Positions 45,955 to 55,337 of a DNA stretch of 64,000 nucleotides are shown here, one piece after another. The notes below the pieces were generated by a model, which was given only the letters and a program-made list of their open reading frames with translations, searched no databases and had not been told where the DNA came from. Within the stretch, counting starts at the first letter, position 1; every line of letters starts with the position of its first letter. The position numbers were made by a program, and so were the translations under genes. Source of the stretch: Cohnella sp. OV330 (GTDB lineage Bacteria; Bacillota; Bacilli; Paenibacillales; Paenibacillaceae). The stretch is taken from assembly GCF_900112065.1 (NCBI RefSeq), contig NZ_FOKE01000001.1, forward strand, positions 326,828 to 390,827. Reading direction: 5' to 3'.

Positions 45955-46839
45955 TTAGCCTTTAATAGCACCGACCATGACGCCTTTGACAAAGTACTTC
46001 TGCACGAAGGGATACACGACCAGCATCGGAATGATCGAGAGGATGATGACCGTCGATTGCAACTGCCGTCCCGTATACTTGGTGTCCGTGCTCATCTTCT
46101 GGATCATCGCGTTCAGGTTCGAGGTATCGTTCTCGATGACGATCTTGCGCAGCACGACCTGCAGCACCTGCTTCCGGCTGTCCGAGATGTAGATCAGGCT
46201 GTCGAACCAGGCATTCCAGTGCCCGACGCCGACCCACAGCGCGACCGTGGCCAGCACCGGCGTCGAGAGCGGCACGATCAGGCTGACGAAGATTCGTACG
46301 TAGCCGGCGCCGTCTACCCGGGCCGACTCCTCGAGGCTCTCGGGGATGGACCGGAAGAAGTTGCGCATGATGAGCACGTTAAACGCGCTGATCATGCCCG
46401 GCAGCACGAGGGACCAGACCGAATTCAGCAGCCCCAGGTTCTTGATGAGCAGATAGTTCGGGATGAGCCCGCCGCTGAACAGCATCGTGAACAACAGGAA
46501 GCCCGTGCAGGTCCGGTTGAGCGGCAGATCCTTCTTGGACAAAGGATAAGCCGTCAGCGCCGTGAATACGAGGATCAGGACCACGCCGAGCACCGTGCGG
46601 ACGATCGTATTGAGATATCCCGTCCAGAGCGGCGTGTAGTGGAAGGCCAAGCGATACGCCTCGAACGACAGCTTGCGCGGATAGAGCATGAAGCCGGTCG
46701 AATAGGCCGAGGCGCCTTCCTCCAGGGAGAGCACGATCTGGCTCCAGAAGGGATACAGCGTGACGAACATCAGGACGATCATGCCGGCGTACAGCAGCAC
46801 GTCGATCATTTTCTCCGTAAGACTCTTGCGGTACACCAT
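45955..46839 (-). CDS. ABC sugar transporter permease (LplC/YtcP type), second importer
   Basis: A 294-residue, six-helix permease: start MVYRKSLTEKMIDVLLYAGM, EAA loop SLEESARVDGAGYVRIFVSLIVPL, end FVKGVMVGAIKG. Similar to the 9083-10018 permease in layout. AAGGAGG lies 7-8 bases before ATG and 25 bases separate it from the LplB-type gene. The importer lacks its own ATPase. Confidence 0.92.
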   Translation of the reverse strand: MVYRKSLTEKMIDVLLYAGMIVLMFVTLYPFWSQIVLSLEEGASAYSTGFMLYPRKLSFEAYRLAFHYTPLWTGYLNTIVRTVLGVVLILVFTALTAYPLSKKDLPLNRTCTGFLLFTMLFSGGLIPNYLLIKNLGLLNSVWSLVLPGMISAFNVLIMRNFFRSIPESLEESARVDGAGYVRIFVSLIVPLSTPVLATVALWVGVGHWNAWFDSLIYISDSRKQVLQVVLRKIVIENDTSNLNAMIQKMSTDTKYTGRQLQSTVIILSIIPMLVVYPFVQKYFVKGVMVGAIKG

Positions 46840-46864
46840 CGTAGTACCTCCTTGCTCTGCGGCA

Positions 46865-47827
46865 TCACCACAGCGTGTGCTCGTTCCCGCCGATCGTCTT
46901 CACGATCCGATTCACGCCGAGGACGAGGATGAGCGCCACGACCGACTTGAACAGCCCGACCGCCGTGGAGTAGCTGTAGTTCGCGTTGATGAGTCCGATC
47001 CGGTACACGTACGTATCGATGATATCGGCTACGTCCATGACCTGCGCGTTGTACATATTGAAGATCTGATCGAAGCCGGCGTCCAGGATGGACCCCATGG
47101 ACAGGATCAGCATGATCGAGATGACGGGCACCAGCATCGGCAGCGTGATATAGAGCATCCGCTTGAACCGCCCCGCGCCGTCGATGATGGCCGCCTCGTG
47201 CAGCTGCGGGTCGATGCCCGCGATCGCCGCCAGGTAGATGATCGAGCCCCAGCCGAAGCTCTGGTAGATGGAGGTCCCGACCAGGATCGACCGGAAGTAG
47301 TGCTCATCCGCCATGAAGATAACCGGGAGATGCCCTATCGCCTTGAGCAGCAGGTTGATCGGACCTTCCAGCGAGAAGATCGTGATGAAGATCCCCGACA
47401 GGACGATCCATGAGATAAAGTGGGGCAAATACGAGATCGTCTGCACCCATCGCTTGAACCGGCGGCCCGCGAGCTCGTTCAGCAGGATGGCGAACAGGAT
47501 CGGGACCGGGAAGCCGAACAAGAGCTTGTAGAAGCTGATGATCAGCGTATTTTTGAGCACCACGTAGAAGTGGGGGTCATTGAAGGCCTTGTCGAAGTAC
47601 TTCATGCCCACCCAGGGACTGTTGGCGATGCCTCCCATAATCTTGAATTCCTTGAAGGCCAGGATCGCCCCATACATCGGGATATAATTGAAGATGATCA
47701 AGAAAACAAAACCGGGAACGAGCATGAGCAGCAGCGCGCGATATTTGACGAAGCGTCTGGCTCGCTCGTCGGGTCCGGCCCTGGGCCGGAGCTCGCGGTA
47801 AGCCGTCGGTGCGCCGAGATCCGACAC
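46865..47827 (-). CDS. ABC sugar transporter permease (LplB type), second importer
   Basis: A 320-residue permease with FNYIPMYGAILAFKEFKIMGG near residue 45, an EAA loop (LHEAAIIDGAGRFKRMLYITLPM), and C-terminal VVALILVLGVNRIVKTIGGNEHTLW. First gene of the second glycan operon. The start is GTG 47827, preceded by GGAGGGGG; the open frame extending to 48184 overlaps the divergent regulator gene and lacks a site. A degenerate cre-like sequence (TGGAAGCGCTGTAT, near 47894) lies upstream. Confidence 0.9.
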   Translation of the reverse strand: MSDLGAPTAYRELRPRAGPDERARRFVKYRALLLMLVPGFVFLIIFNYIPMYGAILAFKEFKIMGGIANSPWVGMKYFDKAFNDPHFYVVLKNTLIISFYKLLFGFPVPILFAILLNELAGRRFKRWVQTISYLPHFISWIVLSGIFITIFSLEGPINLLLKAIGHLPVIFMADEHYFRSILVGTSIYQSFGWGSIIYLAAIAGIDPQLHEAAIIDGAGRFKRMLYITLPMLVPVISIMLILSMGSILDAGFDQIFNMYNAQVMDVADIIDTYVYRIGLINANYSYSTAVGLFKSVVALILVLGVNRIVKTIGGNEHTLW

Positions 47828-48046
47828 GGGTCCCCCTCCTCTCTCTTGGTTGCTTATGACTTGCGCTCTTGGTCGCAGGTACATCGTAGCATAGGTTTGG
47901 AAGCGCTGTATTCTTCTCATATCTTCGATTCGTTTCACTTTACTGCGATGTTCCCGGGGCGATGTTGACGAGACTTTCGGCGCAGCCTGATAATCAAATA
48001 GGAAGACATCGGCTAGAAGAATCGAAGTTCGGGGGAGGCATCGGCC

Positions 48047-49633
48047 GTGTACAGCATACTGATCGTGGATGACGAGCGCTTCGAGCGGGACGGCGTGAAG
48101 TTCCTCATCGACAAATACGGCCTTGCGCTCGAGATCGCGGAGGCGGCGAGCGGCGAAGAGGCGCTTCAATATATAGCGGAGCATCCGATCGACATCCTGC
48201 TGACGGATATCCGCATGCGGGAGATGGACGGTCTGCAGCTGGCCGAGCAGGTTCGCAGCTTGCGGCCGTCCGCGAAGATCATTTTCTTAAGCGCTTACGG
48301 CGAGTTCGAATACGCGCAGAAGGCGATCCATCTGCAGGCGATTCAGTACATCCTGAAGCCCGTGGACGTGACCGACTTCCTCGACGTGCTGATGAAGGCG
48401 ATGCAGATGCTGCAGGAGGAGGAGCGGGCGCAGCAGTCGCTCCGCCAGGAGAGTCAGAAGAGCATCCAGTGGGAAAAGCATCGGATCCTGGCGGATCTGC
48501 TGCGCAGCGGCGGCGATGCGGGCGCCCTGACGGACGGCGACCCCCGGCATGCCCTGCTGCCCTGGCATCAGGTGCTGCCGAACGGGGATCTGTCCGGGGA
48601 GCGGCGTTACCGCATGATGATGCTGGATACGAGACAGCGGTTCTTCGACTCGGCGGATCCCGAATTCGAGCGGAGCCTGACCGAGTGGCTGCCCTATCCC
48701 AGCTCCATCATTAACATGAACGAATACCAGAGCCTGATCCTGCTCGAGGTGGAGGCGGATGAGCCGGCGGAGCGGTTCGGCGAGCTGGGCCGCGAGATCA
48801 TGGCGTGGTTCAAGGCGCAGTCGCGGCAGGAGATTAGCGTCATCGTCAGCGAGGCGTTCGGCGATGCGGAGGGCATGCGCGACGAATACCGGAAGGTCGA
48901 GGCGATCCTGGAAAGCAAGTTCTTCTATGAGGAGGGCGGCGTCCGGCTGACCGCTACCTTGGCGGAGCAGCCTGTCGATACGCAATCTATCGAGCAGACG
49001 CTGGAGGAGATCAACGAGCTGATCGAGCGGGGGGAATTCGGGCTGGTCCGCACGCGCTTCGAGGCGCTGTTCGACCATCTGAAGAATAGCGACCGGTTCT
49101 CCGTCATCTACGTGAAGTACATCTGCTCGGAGATCGTACGCTCGATCCTGAAGTCTACCAAGACCAAGGACCTGGACTTTTTCAAGCAGAGCCTGGAGAC
49201 GATCTACAAGACCGCGGTGCTGAAGGATCTGCGCGGCGTCATGACCGCTATCTTCGAGGCCTACGGGGCGCAGCTGACCCCTGCCTCCCCGTCTCAGCCG
49301 CCGGAGTCCGTGCACAAAGTCGTGGCGGACGTCATCCAGATCATCGAGCGGGAGTATCGATCCGAGCTGTCCGTCGAGCTCATCGCCGAGCGCGTGTATC
49401 TGACGCCGAGCTATCTGAGCCATCTGTTCGCCAAGCAGACCGGGCTCAGCCTGATCAAGTATCTGACCATGCACCGGCTGGCCAAGGCCAAGGCGCTCCT
49501 GCAGGAGACCAACCGCAAGATCATCGACATCAGCCACGACGTGGGCTATTCGAATTTCCCTTATTTCTGCACGCTGTTCAAGAACTACTACGGCAAGACC
49601 CCGACGCAGATCCGGGAAGGGAATCTGCCATGA
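48047..49633 (+). CDS. AraC-type response regulator, YesN family (second glycan locus)
   Basis: A 528-residue regulator: receiver domain with D8/D9 and phospho-acceptor D54 (LLTDIRMR), Lys in ILKPVDVTD, a long coiled-coil-like linker, and a C-terminal AraC domain (VYLTPSYLSHLFAKQTGLSL; GYSNFPYFCTLFKNYYGKTP). The start is GTG 48047, 8 bases after GGGGAGG. It is divergent from the importer operon (219-base gap) that it probably activates, and overlaps the kinase gene by 4 bases. Confidence 0.92.
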   Translation: MYSILIVDDERFERDGVKFLIDKYGLALEIAEAASGEEALQYIAEHPIDILLTDIRMREMDGLQLAEQVRSLRPSAKIIFLSAYGEFEYAQKAIHLQAIQYILKPVDVTDFLDVLMKAMQMLQEEERAQQSLRQESQKSIQWEKHRILADLLRSGGDAGALTDGDPRHALLPWHQVLPNGDLSGERRYRMMMLDTRQRFFDSADPEFERSLTEWLPYPSSIINMNEYQSLILLEVEADEPAERFGELGREIMAWFKAQSRQEISVIVSEAFGDAEGMRDEYRKVEAILESKFFYEEGGVRLTATLAEQPVDTQSIEQTLEEINELIERGEFGLVRTRFEALFDHLKNSDRFSVIYVKYICSEIVRSILKSTKTKDLDFFKQSLETIYKTAVLKDLRGVMTAIFEAYGAQLTPASPSQPPESVHKVVADVIQIIEREYRSELSVELIAERVYLTPSYLSHLFAKQTGLSLIKYLTMHRLAKAKALLQETNRKIIDISHDVGYSNFPYFCTLFKNYYGKTPTQIREGNLP

Positions 49634-51357
49634 TTCGGCTGGCCCGGCGCTTCCTGGACCGGCTGCGGTTCCGGCAGAAGCTCATCCTGACGTATCTGGT
49701 GATCAGCATCATCCCGATCCTGATCCTGGGCATGTACTCCTATTATCAGTCCAAGACCTTCCTGCGCGAGCAGGCGCTCGAGAGCTTCCAGCGGAACGTG
49801 GACGTCATCTCGGAGAGCGTTCAGTCCAACATGGATCACTACGAGACGATGTCCAGCCTGATTCTCTATAACAACGTGGTGCAGCGCATCCTGTCCAACC
49901 GGTATATGGATCTGTACAATCTGTATCTGGACTTTAACCAGTTCCTCAATCCGTACCTCAACATGTTGATGAATCTGAACAAGGATACGACCCAGCTGTC
50001 GATCTACACGAACAGCCAGCTGCCTGAATACGGCGAGTATATCAACAAGATCGACCGGATCAAGGCGCTGCCCTGGTACGCGGACGTGGAGCAGGTGAAG
50101 GGCGTCAAGTGGTACCACGAAGACGATTCGCTGTTCCTCGCCGGCCCTTTTCCCAAGCTGTATGCCTCCGACCGGTCCGCCGTGACGGTGAGCGAGGATA
50201 ACGTGCTGTACATCCGGGTCAACAACCGCACCCTGTTCGCCGACCTGCCCGACACCTTGTGCCAGCACTGGGTGTTCCTGGTGGATGGCCAGGGGGCGTC
50301 CATCTACTCCAACCATGTGATGGATACGCAGACCGTCGCGCTGATGGGAAAAATACAGAACAGCCAGATGGGCGAGACGAGCATCGACGGGACGAAGATG
50401 CTGATGATCAAGCAGGCGATCCCGCGCACCGATTGGACCCTGTACTGCCTCGTGCCCTACCGGGACATCGTCGAGGACTCGGGCAGCATCGTTAGCGCGA
50501 CGCTGATCATCGCCGGCATCTGCCTGCTCATCCTGATCGTCATCATCTCCCTCTTCGCCAACTCCATGATCCGGCGCCTGTACCGGCTGAACAACTGGAT
50601 GAAGCGGGCCGAGGACGGCGAGCTCGAGCTGCGCATCCAGAACACCTCGCGGGACGAGATCGGCGAGCTGACCGACCGCTTCGGCCATATGATGCAGCGG
50701 ATCAACGAGCTGATCAACGAGGGCTATAAGAACAAGATCATCCAGAAGGAAGCCGAGCTCAAGGCGCTCAAGTCGCAGATCACGCCGCACTTCCTTTACA
50801 ACACCTTGTCCTTCATCAACTGGAAGGCGCTGAGGAGCGACGATCAAGAAATCAGCCATATGGTGACCAGCCTGTCCCGCTTCTATCGCACCGCGCTCAA
50901 TCGCGGGGACAACATCATCTCCGTCCGCGACGAGATCATCAATGTCCAGTCCTATCTGGACATCATCCTGACGACGAGCGGGCACAGCTTCGACGTGTTC
51001 TACAACATCGACGAGGAGATCTACGCCTACGGCATGATCAACCTCATCCTGCAGCCGCTGGTCGAGAATGCCGTCAAGCACGGCATTAACCGCAAGACGG
51101 ACGGCGGCAAGGGCCTGATCGAGATCTCGGCGCGCCTGCACGACGACACGATCGAATTCAGCGTGCGGGACAACGGGCCGGGCATCGAGCCGCAGCGGCT
51201 GGCGGAGCTGCTCTCCACGCCGACCGCGGGCTACGGACTGAAGCACGTGGACGAGCGCATCAAGCTCATCTTCGGCGCCGGCTTCGGGCTGACGATCGAG
51301 GAGGTTGAAGGGCCCGGGGCGTGTATGCGGGTAAGGATACCGAGGCAGGCGGTGTGA
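49630..51357 (+). CDS. Sensor histidine kinase, YesM family (second glycan locus)
   Basis: A 575-residue membrane kinase with a helix near residues 18-36, an extracellular sensor domain to about 290, a second helix (about 295-317), HAMP, and a LytS-type kinase core. The phosphorylated His is H387 in QITPHFLYNTLSF; ATP-lobe motifs are LVENAVKHGIN and RDNGPGIEPQRL. The ATG overlaps the regulator's stop codon (ATGA), so the pair is translationally coupled. Expected to report extracellular glycan fragments to the YesN partner. Confidence 0.92.
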   Translation: MIRLARRFLDRLRFRQKLILTYLVISIIPILILGMYSYYQSKTFLREQALESFQRNVDVISESVQSNMDHYETMSSLILYNNVVQRILSNRYMDLYNLYLDFNQFLNPYLNMLMNLNKDTTQLSIYTNSQLPEYGEYINKIDRIKALPWYADVEQVKGVKWYHEDDSLFLAGPFPKLYASDRSAVTVSEDNVLYIRVNNRTLFADLPDTLCQHWVFLVDGQGASIYSNHVMDTQTVALMGKIQNSQMGETSIDGTKMLMIKQAIPRTDWTLYCLVPYRDIVEDSGSIVSATLIIAGICLLILIVIISLFANSMIRRLYRLNNWMKRAEDGELELRIQNTSRDEIGELTDRFGHMMQRINELINEGYKNKIIQKEAELKALKSQITPHFLYNTLSFINWKALRSDDQEISHMVTSLSRFYRTALNRGDNIISVRDEIINVQSYLDIILTTSGHSFDVFYNIDEEIYAYGMINLILQPLVENAVKHGINRKTDGGKGLIEISARLHDDTIEFSVRDNGPGIEPQRLAELLSTPTAGYGLKHVDERIKLIFGAGFGLTIEEVEGPGACMRVRIPRQAV

Positions 51358-51412
51358 GGGGTGCCGCAGAATCCGCACATTTAGCGTCGCATGCATGGCG
51401 TTATCGATACCG

Positions 51413-51442
51413 AAAAGGCCCTCCGCGACCGGAAGGCCTTTT
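51413..51442. terminator. Bidirectional terminator between kinase and helicase genes
   Basis: CGAAAAGGCC pairs with GGCCTTTTC around an 11-14 base loop; T-runs are present on both strands. It serves the plus-strand kinase and the minus-strand helicase, which ends at 51448. Confidence 0.85.
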
Positions 51443-51447
51443 CATCC

Positions 51448-53301
51448 TTATCCCATCTTCTTCGCCGTCTTCCCCTTCTTGCTCCGCTGCTCCAGCACCT
51501 CGTCCAGATACGCCGTAAACTTCGACTCGCCGCTGTAGGAGACGAACAACCAGTCGAGCGCCCGCGTCATCGCGCTATAGAACAACGACACTTCCTTCTC
51601 CTCCGCCTGCTCGAGCGGGTACGGCATGCTGTCGACATTAACGACGAACACCGCCCGAAAAGCAAGCGCCTTCGCTCCGATGATAGTCGAGAGCTTAATC
51701 GATTCGTTGGCGCGATCGGACCGCCCTGCTGCATCCTCGTTTTCCAAGATCCAGTCATACGGCATGCACGCTTCAGACAGCGCCCTGCGGATCGCGTCCA
51801 CATAAGAGGTGTGATAGTTATCCTTCACGCGGTATAGAATCGCCATGTCGGCATAAGGGATTTTCTGCTCGTCATGCAGATAAGCGATACGTTCAACGAC
51901 TTTCTTCAGCTCATCGCTAAACCGATCGCATCGCGCGATGACCGGCTCCGGCCCCTTCCGGTGCGTGCTGTACGGGGGGATGAGGTCTACGCCGTCGACG
52001 GATCCGTTCTGAACCTTGTCCTGCAAAGCGGAGTGCCGCTGGTAAAAGTCCCACGCGAACTGCACGATCTGCGCCGTGTTCCGGTAATTCATCGAGAGAA
52101 TACGCGATCTATCGCGGCGACCCATGCCCTGAGCGCGATTCCCCGCCTGCGGCAGACGCTGCGTCTCCGGATTCAACACGAGCCCCAGCAGCTGCAGCCA
52201 TTCCGGCTCGAAGCTCTTCCCTTCGTCGACGAAGATCGCATCGTAAGTGGGCAGGATCGCCTCATGTTGATCCAGCTTCTCGATCAGCACCGGGATGTCC
52301 GCCTCCCGCCCATTCAGGACCGTCCTCAGCCACTCGTGGAAATTAAACACCGCGATGTTCGACTCCGCGGCGGCGCCGGCCTTCTGCTCTTCGAGGCGGA
52401 TGAGATCCAGGAGATCCTCCGGCTCCTTCATCAGCTCTTCGATCGTCTGCCTAAGCGTACGCCCTCGCGCGATCTCGCGGCAGAGCACGAGAATCTTCCA
52501 GTCCGGATACTGCTTGGCGAGCCTCCTGGCGCGGCCGGCGAGTACGACCGGTTTCCCGCCCCCGGCTTCCGCCCGAGCTCTATTTTCCTGATGCAAATCC
52601 GTCGTCTGGATGTGCCGGAGCGAGAGGAGCAGCTGATCCTGGTCATCGGCCGGCTGCCTGAACTCCGCGCTGATCCGCGCCTCGGCAAATAGATGCTGCC
52701 GAATCGCCCGAATATCCTCCGCCGTCAGGTAGTAGCGGTTGCTGCTCCACGCCGTGAACATCCCATGGATTTTATCGATCAGGCCGTCTGCCGAAAACCT
52801 CGCATCCTCCTGGTCGATCTCGTCGCGACACAGCACGAACTCCGGCGCGATGACCTCGTACAAGTCATATCGAATGAAGTCATCCCGCTTCAATCTCGTA
52901 AATACGGTCCCGCAGCCGCACGCAAATTTAAGCTGACCGCGATGCTTCCCTTCCGTCTGAATCAGATCGGGATCCTGGCTCAGCTGATTCGCCACATGCC
53001 TGGCGTGATCTCGCGCCTCGTTGTACGGATTCCGCACCGTCTCCACGCGACCCGCAGCGGTATGCAATTGCCATCCGCGATCATCCATTTGGAATAGCAT
53101 AGACGCGGTGTAGTCCCTCACTTCCAGCACGACCAGACCCAGATCCGGGCCGATGACGACGAAGTCGAGCTTCTTCCCCTCGATCTCCGGCTCATAATAC
53201 ACCATATAATCGCTCGGCAGGCATTCCTTCAAGGCGCGAAAAAGTAGACGTTCCCCCGCTGCTGCACTTGTCCGAATAACCTCCGGGACCATATAGGCCA
53301 T
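51448..53301 (-). CDS. NERD-domain/UvrD-like helicase with altered catalytic motifs
   Basis: A 617-residue protein. Residues about 10-130 are a NERD nuclease-like domain (GERLLFRALKE; KKLDFVVIGPDLGLVVLEVRDY). From about 225 it is UvrD/Rep-like. Several catalytic motifs deviate from functional relatives: the P-loop reads AGGGKP (K250, then Pro instead of Thr/Ser); motif III reads AGNRAQGMGRRD and seems shortened; motif V reads GAKALAF where GLEF is expected; and the nuclease EVK is EVR. Motif II (IFVDEGKS) and motif VI Arg (MTRALDWLFVSY) remain. It may be a decaying or repurposed enzyme. ATG 53301 has AAAGGTG 8 bases upstream. It stands alone. Confidence 0.8.
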   Translation of the reverse strand: MAYMVPEVIRTSAAAGERLLFRALKECLPSDYMVYYEPEIEGKKLDFVVIGPDLGLVVLEVRDYTASMLFQMDDRGWQLHTAAGRVETVRNPYNEARDHARHVANQLSQDPDLIQTEGKHRGQLKFACGCGTVFTRLKRDDFIRYDLYEVIAPEFVLCRDEIDQEDARFSADGLIDKIHGMFTAWSSNRYYLTAEDIRAIRQHLFAEARISAEFRQPADDQDQLLLSLRHIQTTDLHQENRARAEAGGGKPVVLAGRARRLAKQYPDWKILVLCREIARGRTLRQTIEELMKEPEDLLDLIRLEEQKAGAAAESNIAVFNFHEWLRTVLNGREADIPVLIEKLDQHEAILPTYDAIFVDEGKSFEPEWLQLLGLVLNPETQRLPQAGNRAQGMGRRDRSRILSMNYRNTAQIVQFAWDFYQRHSALQDKVQNGSVDGVDLIPPYSTHRKGPEPVIARCDRFSDELKKVVERIAYLHDEQKIPYADMAILYRVKDNYHTSYVDAIRRALSEACMPYDWILENEDAAGRSDRANESIKLSTIIGAKALAFRAVFVVNVDSMPYPLEQAEEKEVSLFYSAMTRALDWLFVSYSGESKFTAYLDEVLEQRSKKGKTAKKMG

Positions 53302-53387
53302 CTCTGTCACACCTTTAACTGATTTATCCGAATTGATAATAGTATATATTCATTTACTGGAGATGGGTAGGAAGGACGCGTGTTCGT

Positions 53388-54062
53388 TTAATTTAACGAT
53401 AAGGTTTTCGTTGTTCCTTGCACTCGAAACTGAATAGTAGACTCGTCTATCCAATTTACATTTTGAATTCCCGTATACTTTTCGTCGTGCTTGAGCACGA
53501 AGTTGAAATCGTCAGATTTAATATGGCGAAGCAGCAGTCGATTTGAGGACCTCTGATAAACTTCAAAAAAATAACGGCTCTCCCCTAACGTTGCAGTCCG
53601 ATAACGGAGCACCAACGAATGCTCATGCTGAGGAGAATCAAAATACTGATCGTTCCATTGCGGAAGCGCGTAATGCGCATACAGATACAACCCCAGCCCG
53701 ACACATATGCCAACTGGCATGGAGACGATCAGGATCGCCTTTGCCCAGCTATGGGAGAGAGAAAATAAAAGCAGGATGACAAAATGTACGAGTATCAGCG
53801 ACAACACATTGCTTTCATTAAAAAAGAATAAAACATAGTCGTTCAAAAATAAGATCAGTAAAGCGGCATCCATGAGCATCATCGATAGAAGCGAAACGAG
53901 AAAAACGATTTTATAAGTTCGATTTCCAGTCCCCTTGTACACGCGATTCCCCCGTCCAAACTTTAGCTTGCAAAACGCCAAAAGCTCGCCATTCCCATTA
54001 TATATGAATGATTTACCATTTGAGGAGGGTTTTAGCGAAGCTGCGCCGAATTGTGTATCCAT
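53388..54062 (-). CDS. Membrane protein of unknown function
   Basis: A 224-residue protein: a soluble N-terminal part (SSNGKSFIYNGNGELLAFCK), two to three membrane helices (about 50-75, 85-105, 110-135), and a C-terminal extracellular or cytoplasmic beta-rich tail ending in FRVQGTTKTLSLN. No family recognised. The start at 54062 has a weak AGGG site; a longer frame to 54116 would run into the divergent gene. The start codons of the two genes are only 25 bases apart, leaving no room for separate promoters between them. AT-richer than its neighbours. Confidence 0.6.
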   Translation of the reverse strand: MDTQFGAASLKPSSNGKSFIYNGNGELLAFCKLKFGRGNRVYKGTGNRTYKIVFLVSLLSMMLMDAALLILFLNDYVLFFFNESNVLSLILVHFVILLLFSLSHSWAKAILIVSMPVGICVGLGLYLYAHYALPQWNDQYFDSPQHEHSLVLRYRTATLGESRYFFEVYQRSSNRLLLRHIKSDDFNFVLKHDEKYTGIQNVNWIDESTIQFRVQGTTKTLSLN

Positions 54063-54087
54063 CTCAACCCTAAGGGGGTCTTCGTTC

Positions 54088-54513
54088 ATGGGTCTTTTCA
54101 GCGGATTATTCAACAACTACTCGGAAGTGTCGGTCCAGGAGCTGCAGGAGAAATACGGCGCTTATCTGACGCCGAACGAGACGATCCAGACCGGATTCAA
54201 GCTGATTCGGGACGCCTTCGTGTTCACGGACGAACGTCTGATTCTGATCGATCATCAAGGCGTGACCGGCAGCAAAACAAGAGTCGTGTCGATTCATCTG
54301 GACGCGATCTACGAGGTAACGATGGAGACGGCGGGTACCGGATTCGACGACAGCGAAGTGACGATCCACTATATTACTTCTCCTTATCACAAGAGCAACA
54401 ATATTTCAGTCGCTTCGTACAAGTTTGAATTCGGCAAAAAGTTTAACGCGCAGCCGATCTACATGACCTTGATGTCCATCGCCATTGCCAATAACAAACG
54501 GTTGAACGGTTGA
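54088..54513 (+). CDS. PH-domain-like protein
   Basis: A 141-residue soluble protein with the bacterial PH fold: TGFKLIRDAFVFTDERLILIDHQGVTGSKT, then VSIHLDAIYEVTMETAG and EFGKKFNAQPIYMTLMS. Such proteins occur in many Firmicutes with no defined role. ATG 54088 is 9 bases after AGGGGG; the frame going back to 53935 has no site and overlaps the minus-strand gene. Its stop codon overlaps the start region of the following lipoprotein gene, so they are coupled. Confidence 0.85.
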   Translation: MGLFSGLFNNYSEVSVQELQEKYGAYLTPNETIQTGFKLIRDAFVFTDERLILIDHQGVTGSKTRVVSIHLDAIYEVTMETAGTGFDDSEVTIHYITSPYHKSNNISVASYKFEFGKKFNAQPIYMTLMSIAIANNKRLNG

Positions 54514-55253
54514 TTGTGCAGATCATCAAACGGCTGGTCGTGACCCTTTGTCTGCTGTCAGCGATGCTGACCGCTTCAGGCTGCGGATTGAAGGATTCGC
54601 TGGCCGGCATGCTCGGCGTAAAATGTCACGCCGATGTCGATTGGGTCGACTTTCTCATGCTGAACGGTATAATGTACACGGCCAATATCGAAGGGACAAA
54701 GGACGTCTCCCAAGGTATGCAAGGAGAGAAGGTCGGCGAGGTCTCGTATATGCTGGATGAGCATGCCTGTACGGACCATAAGAATAAGAACGGCGATGCT
54801 GCTTATCTGCCGATCGGCACGGCGATCTATGCGATGAACGGCTATAAGCCGTCGTACCGCGTCATGGCGAACGGCAAAGTGTATGAGGCCCGCAGCAATC
54901 CGAATGCGAAAACGATCGGCGACCTGTGGGACATCGACGGAAAAATTGCAAAGGTCAGCCTAGAGAGCGGCACGGACGGCAGCCCCATCGGCGACTTCAC
55001 GCCTGAAGCATCGGCTGTCTTCGCCAAGGATTTACCGCGACTGACGCTGGTCGGCAACGATTCGATCCGCAAAGACAACAAGCCCGAATACGGCATCTTC
55101 CTGCGGGTTCATCTTCAGGACGGCACGTCCTTCCGCATGGTCTTCTACGAGAACGCGAACGCCTTCACGGCGGGCGCCTATGGCACCGAAGCGATGAAGA
55201 CGGCCATCGTCAGCGAGCGAACGCGGATTAAGAAGGCGGCGGGGCTGATGTAG
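54510..55253 (+). CDS. Lipoprotein of unknown function
   Basis: A 247-residue protein with signal peptide and lipobox TASGC (C25), followed by a globular domain of no recognised family. It has an internal pair of cysteines (KCHAD; HACTD) and a beta-rich pattern. The start is uncertain: TTG 54510 overlaps the previous stop codon (TTGA), and GTG 54516 is in frame; neither has a strong ribosome site, so translation likely depends on coupling to the PH-domain gene. Confidence 0.75.
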   Translation: MIVQIIKRLVVTLCLLSAMLTASGCGLKDSLAGMLGVKCHADVDWVDFLMLNGIMYTANIEGTKDVSQGMQGEKVGEVSYMLDEHACTDHKNKNGDAAYLPIGTAIYAMNGYKPSYRVMANGKVYEARSNPNAKTIGDLWDIDGKIAKVSLESGTDGSPIGDFTPEASAVFAKDLPRLTLVGNDSIRKDNKPEYGIFLRVHLQDGTSFRMVFYENANAFTAGAYGTEAMKTAIVSERTRIKKAAGLM

Positions 55254-55337
55254 CCGGAGCCTGATAGCGCATTCAACCATCCGTCTGCTACAATACGGTG
55301 GATATAACTTCACGCATAGACAACGGAGGATGAACAC

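Noticed and set aside
49588..51396. 602-codon minus-strand frame opposite the YesM kinase
   Set aside because: Antisense shadow of a recognised kinase; no ribosome site or domain.
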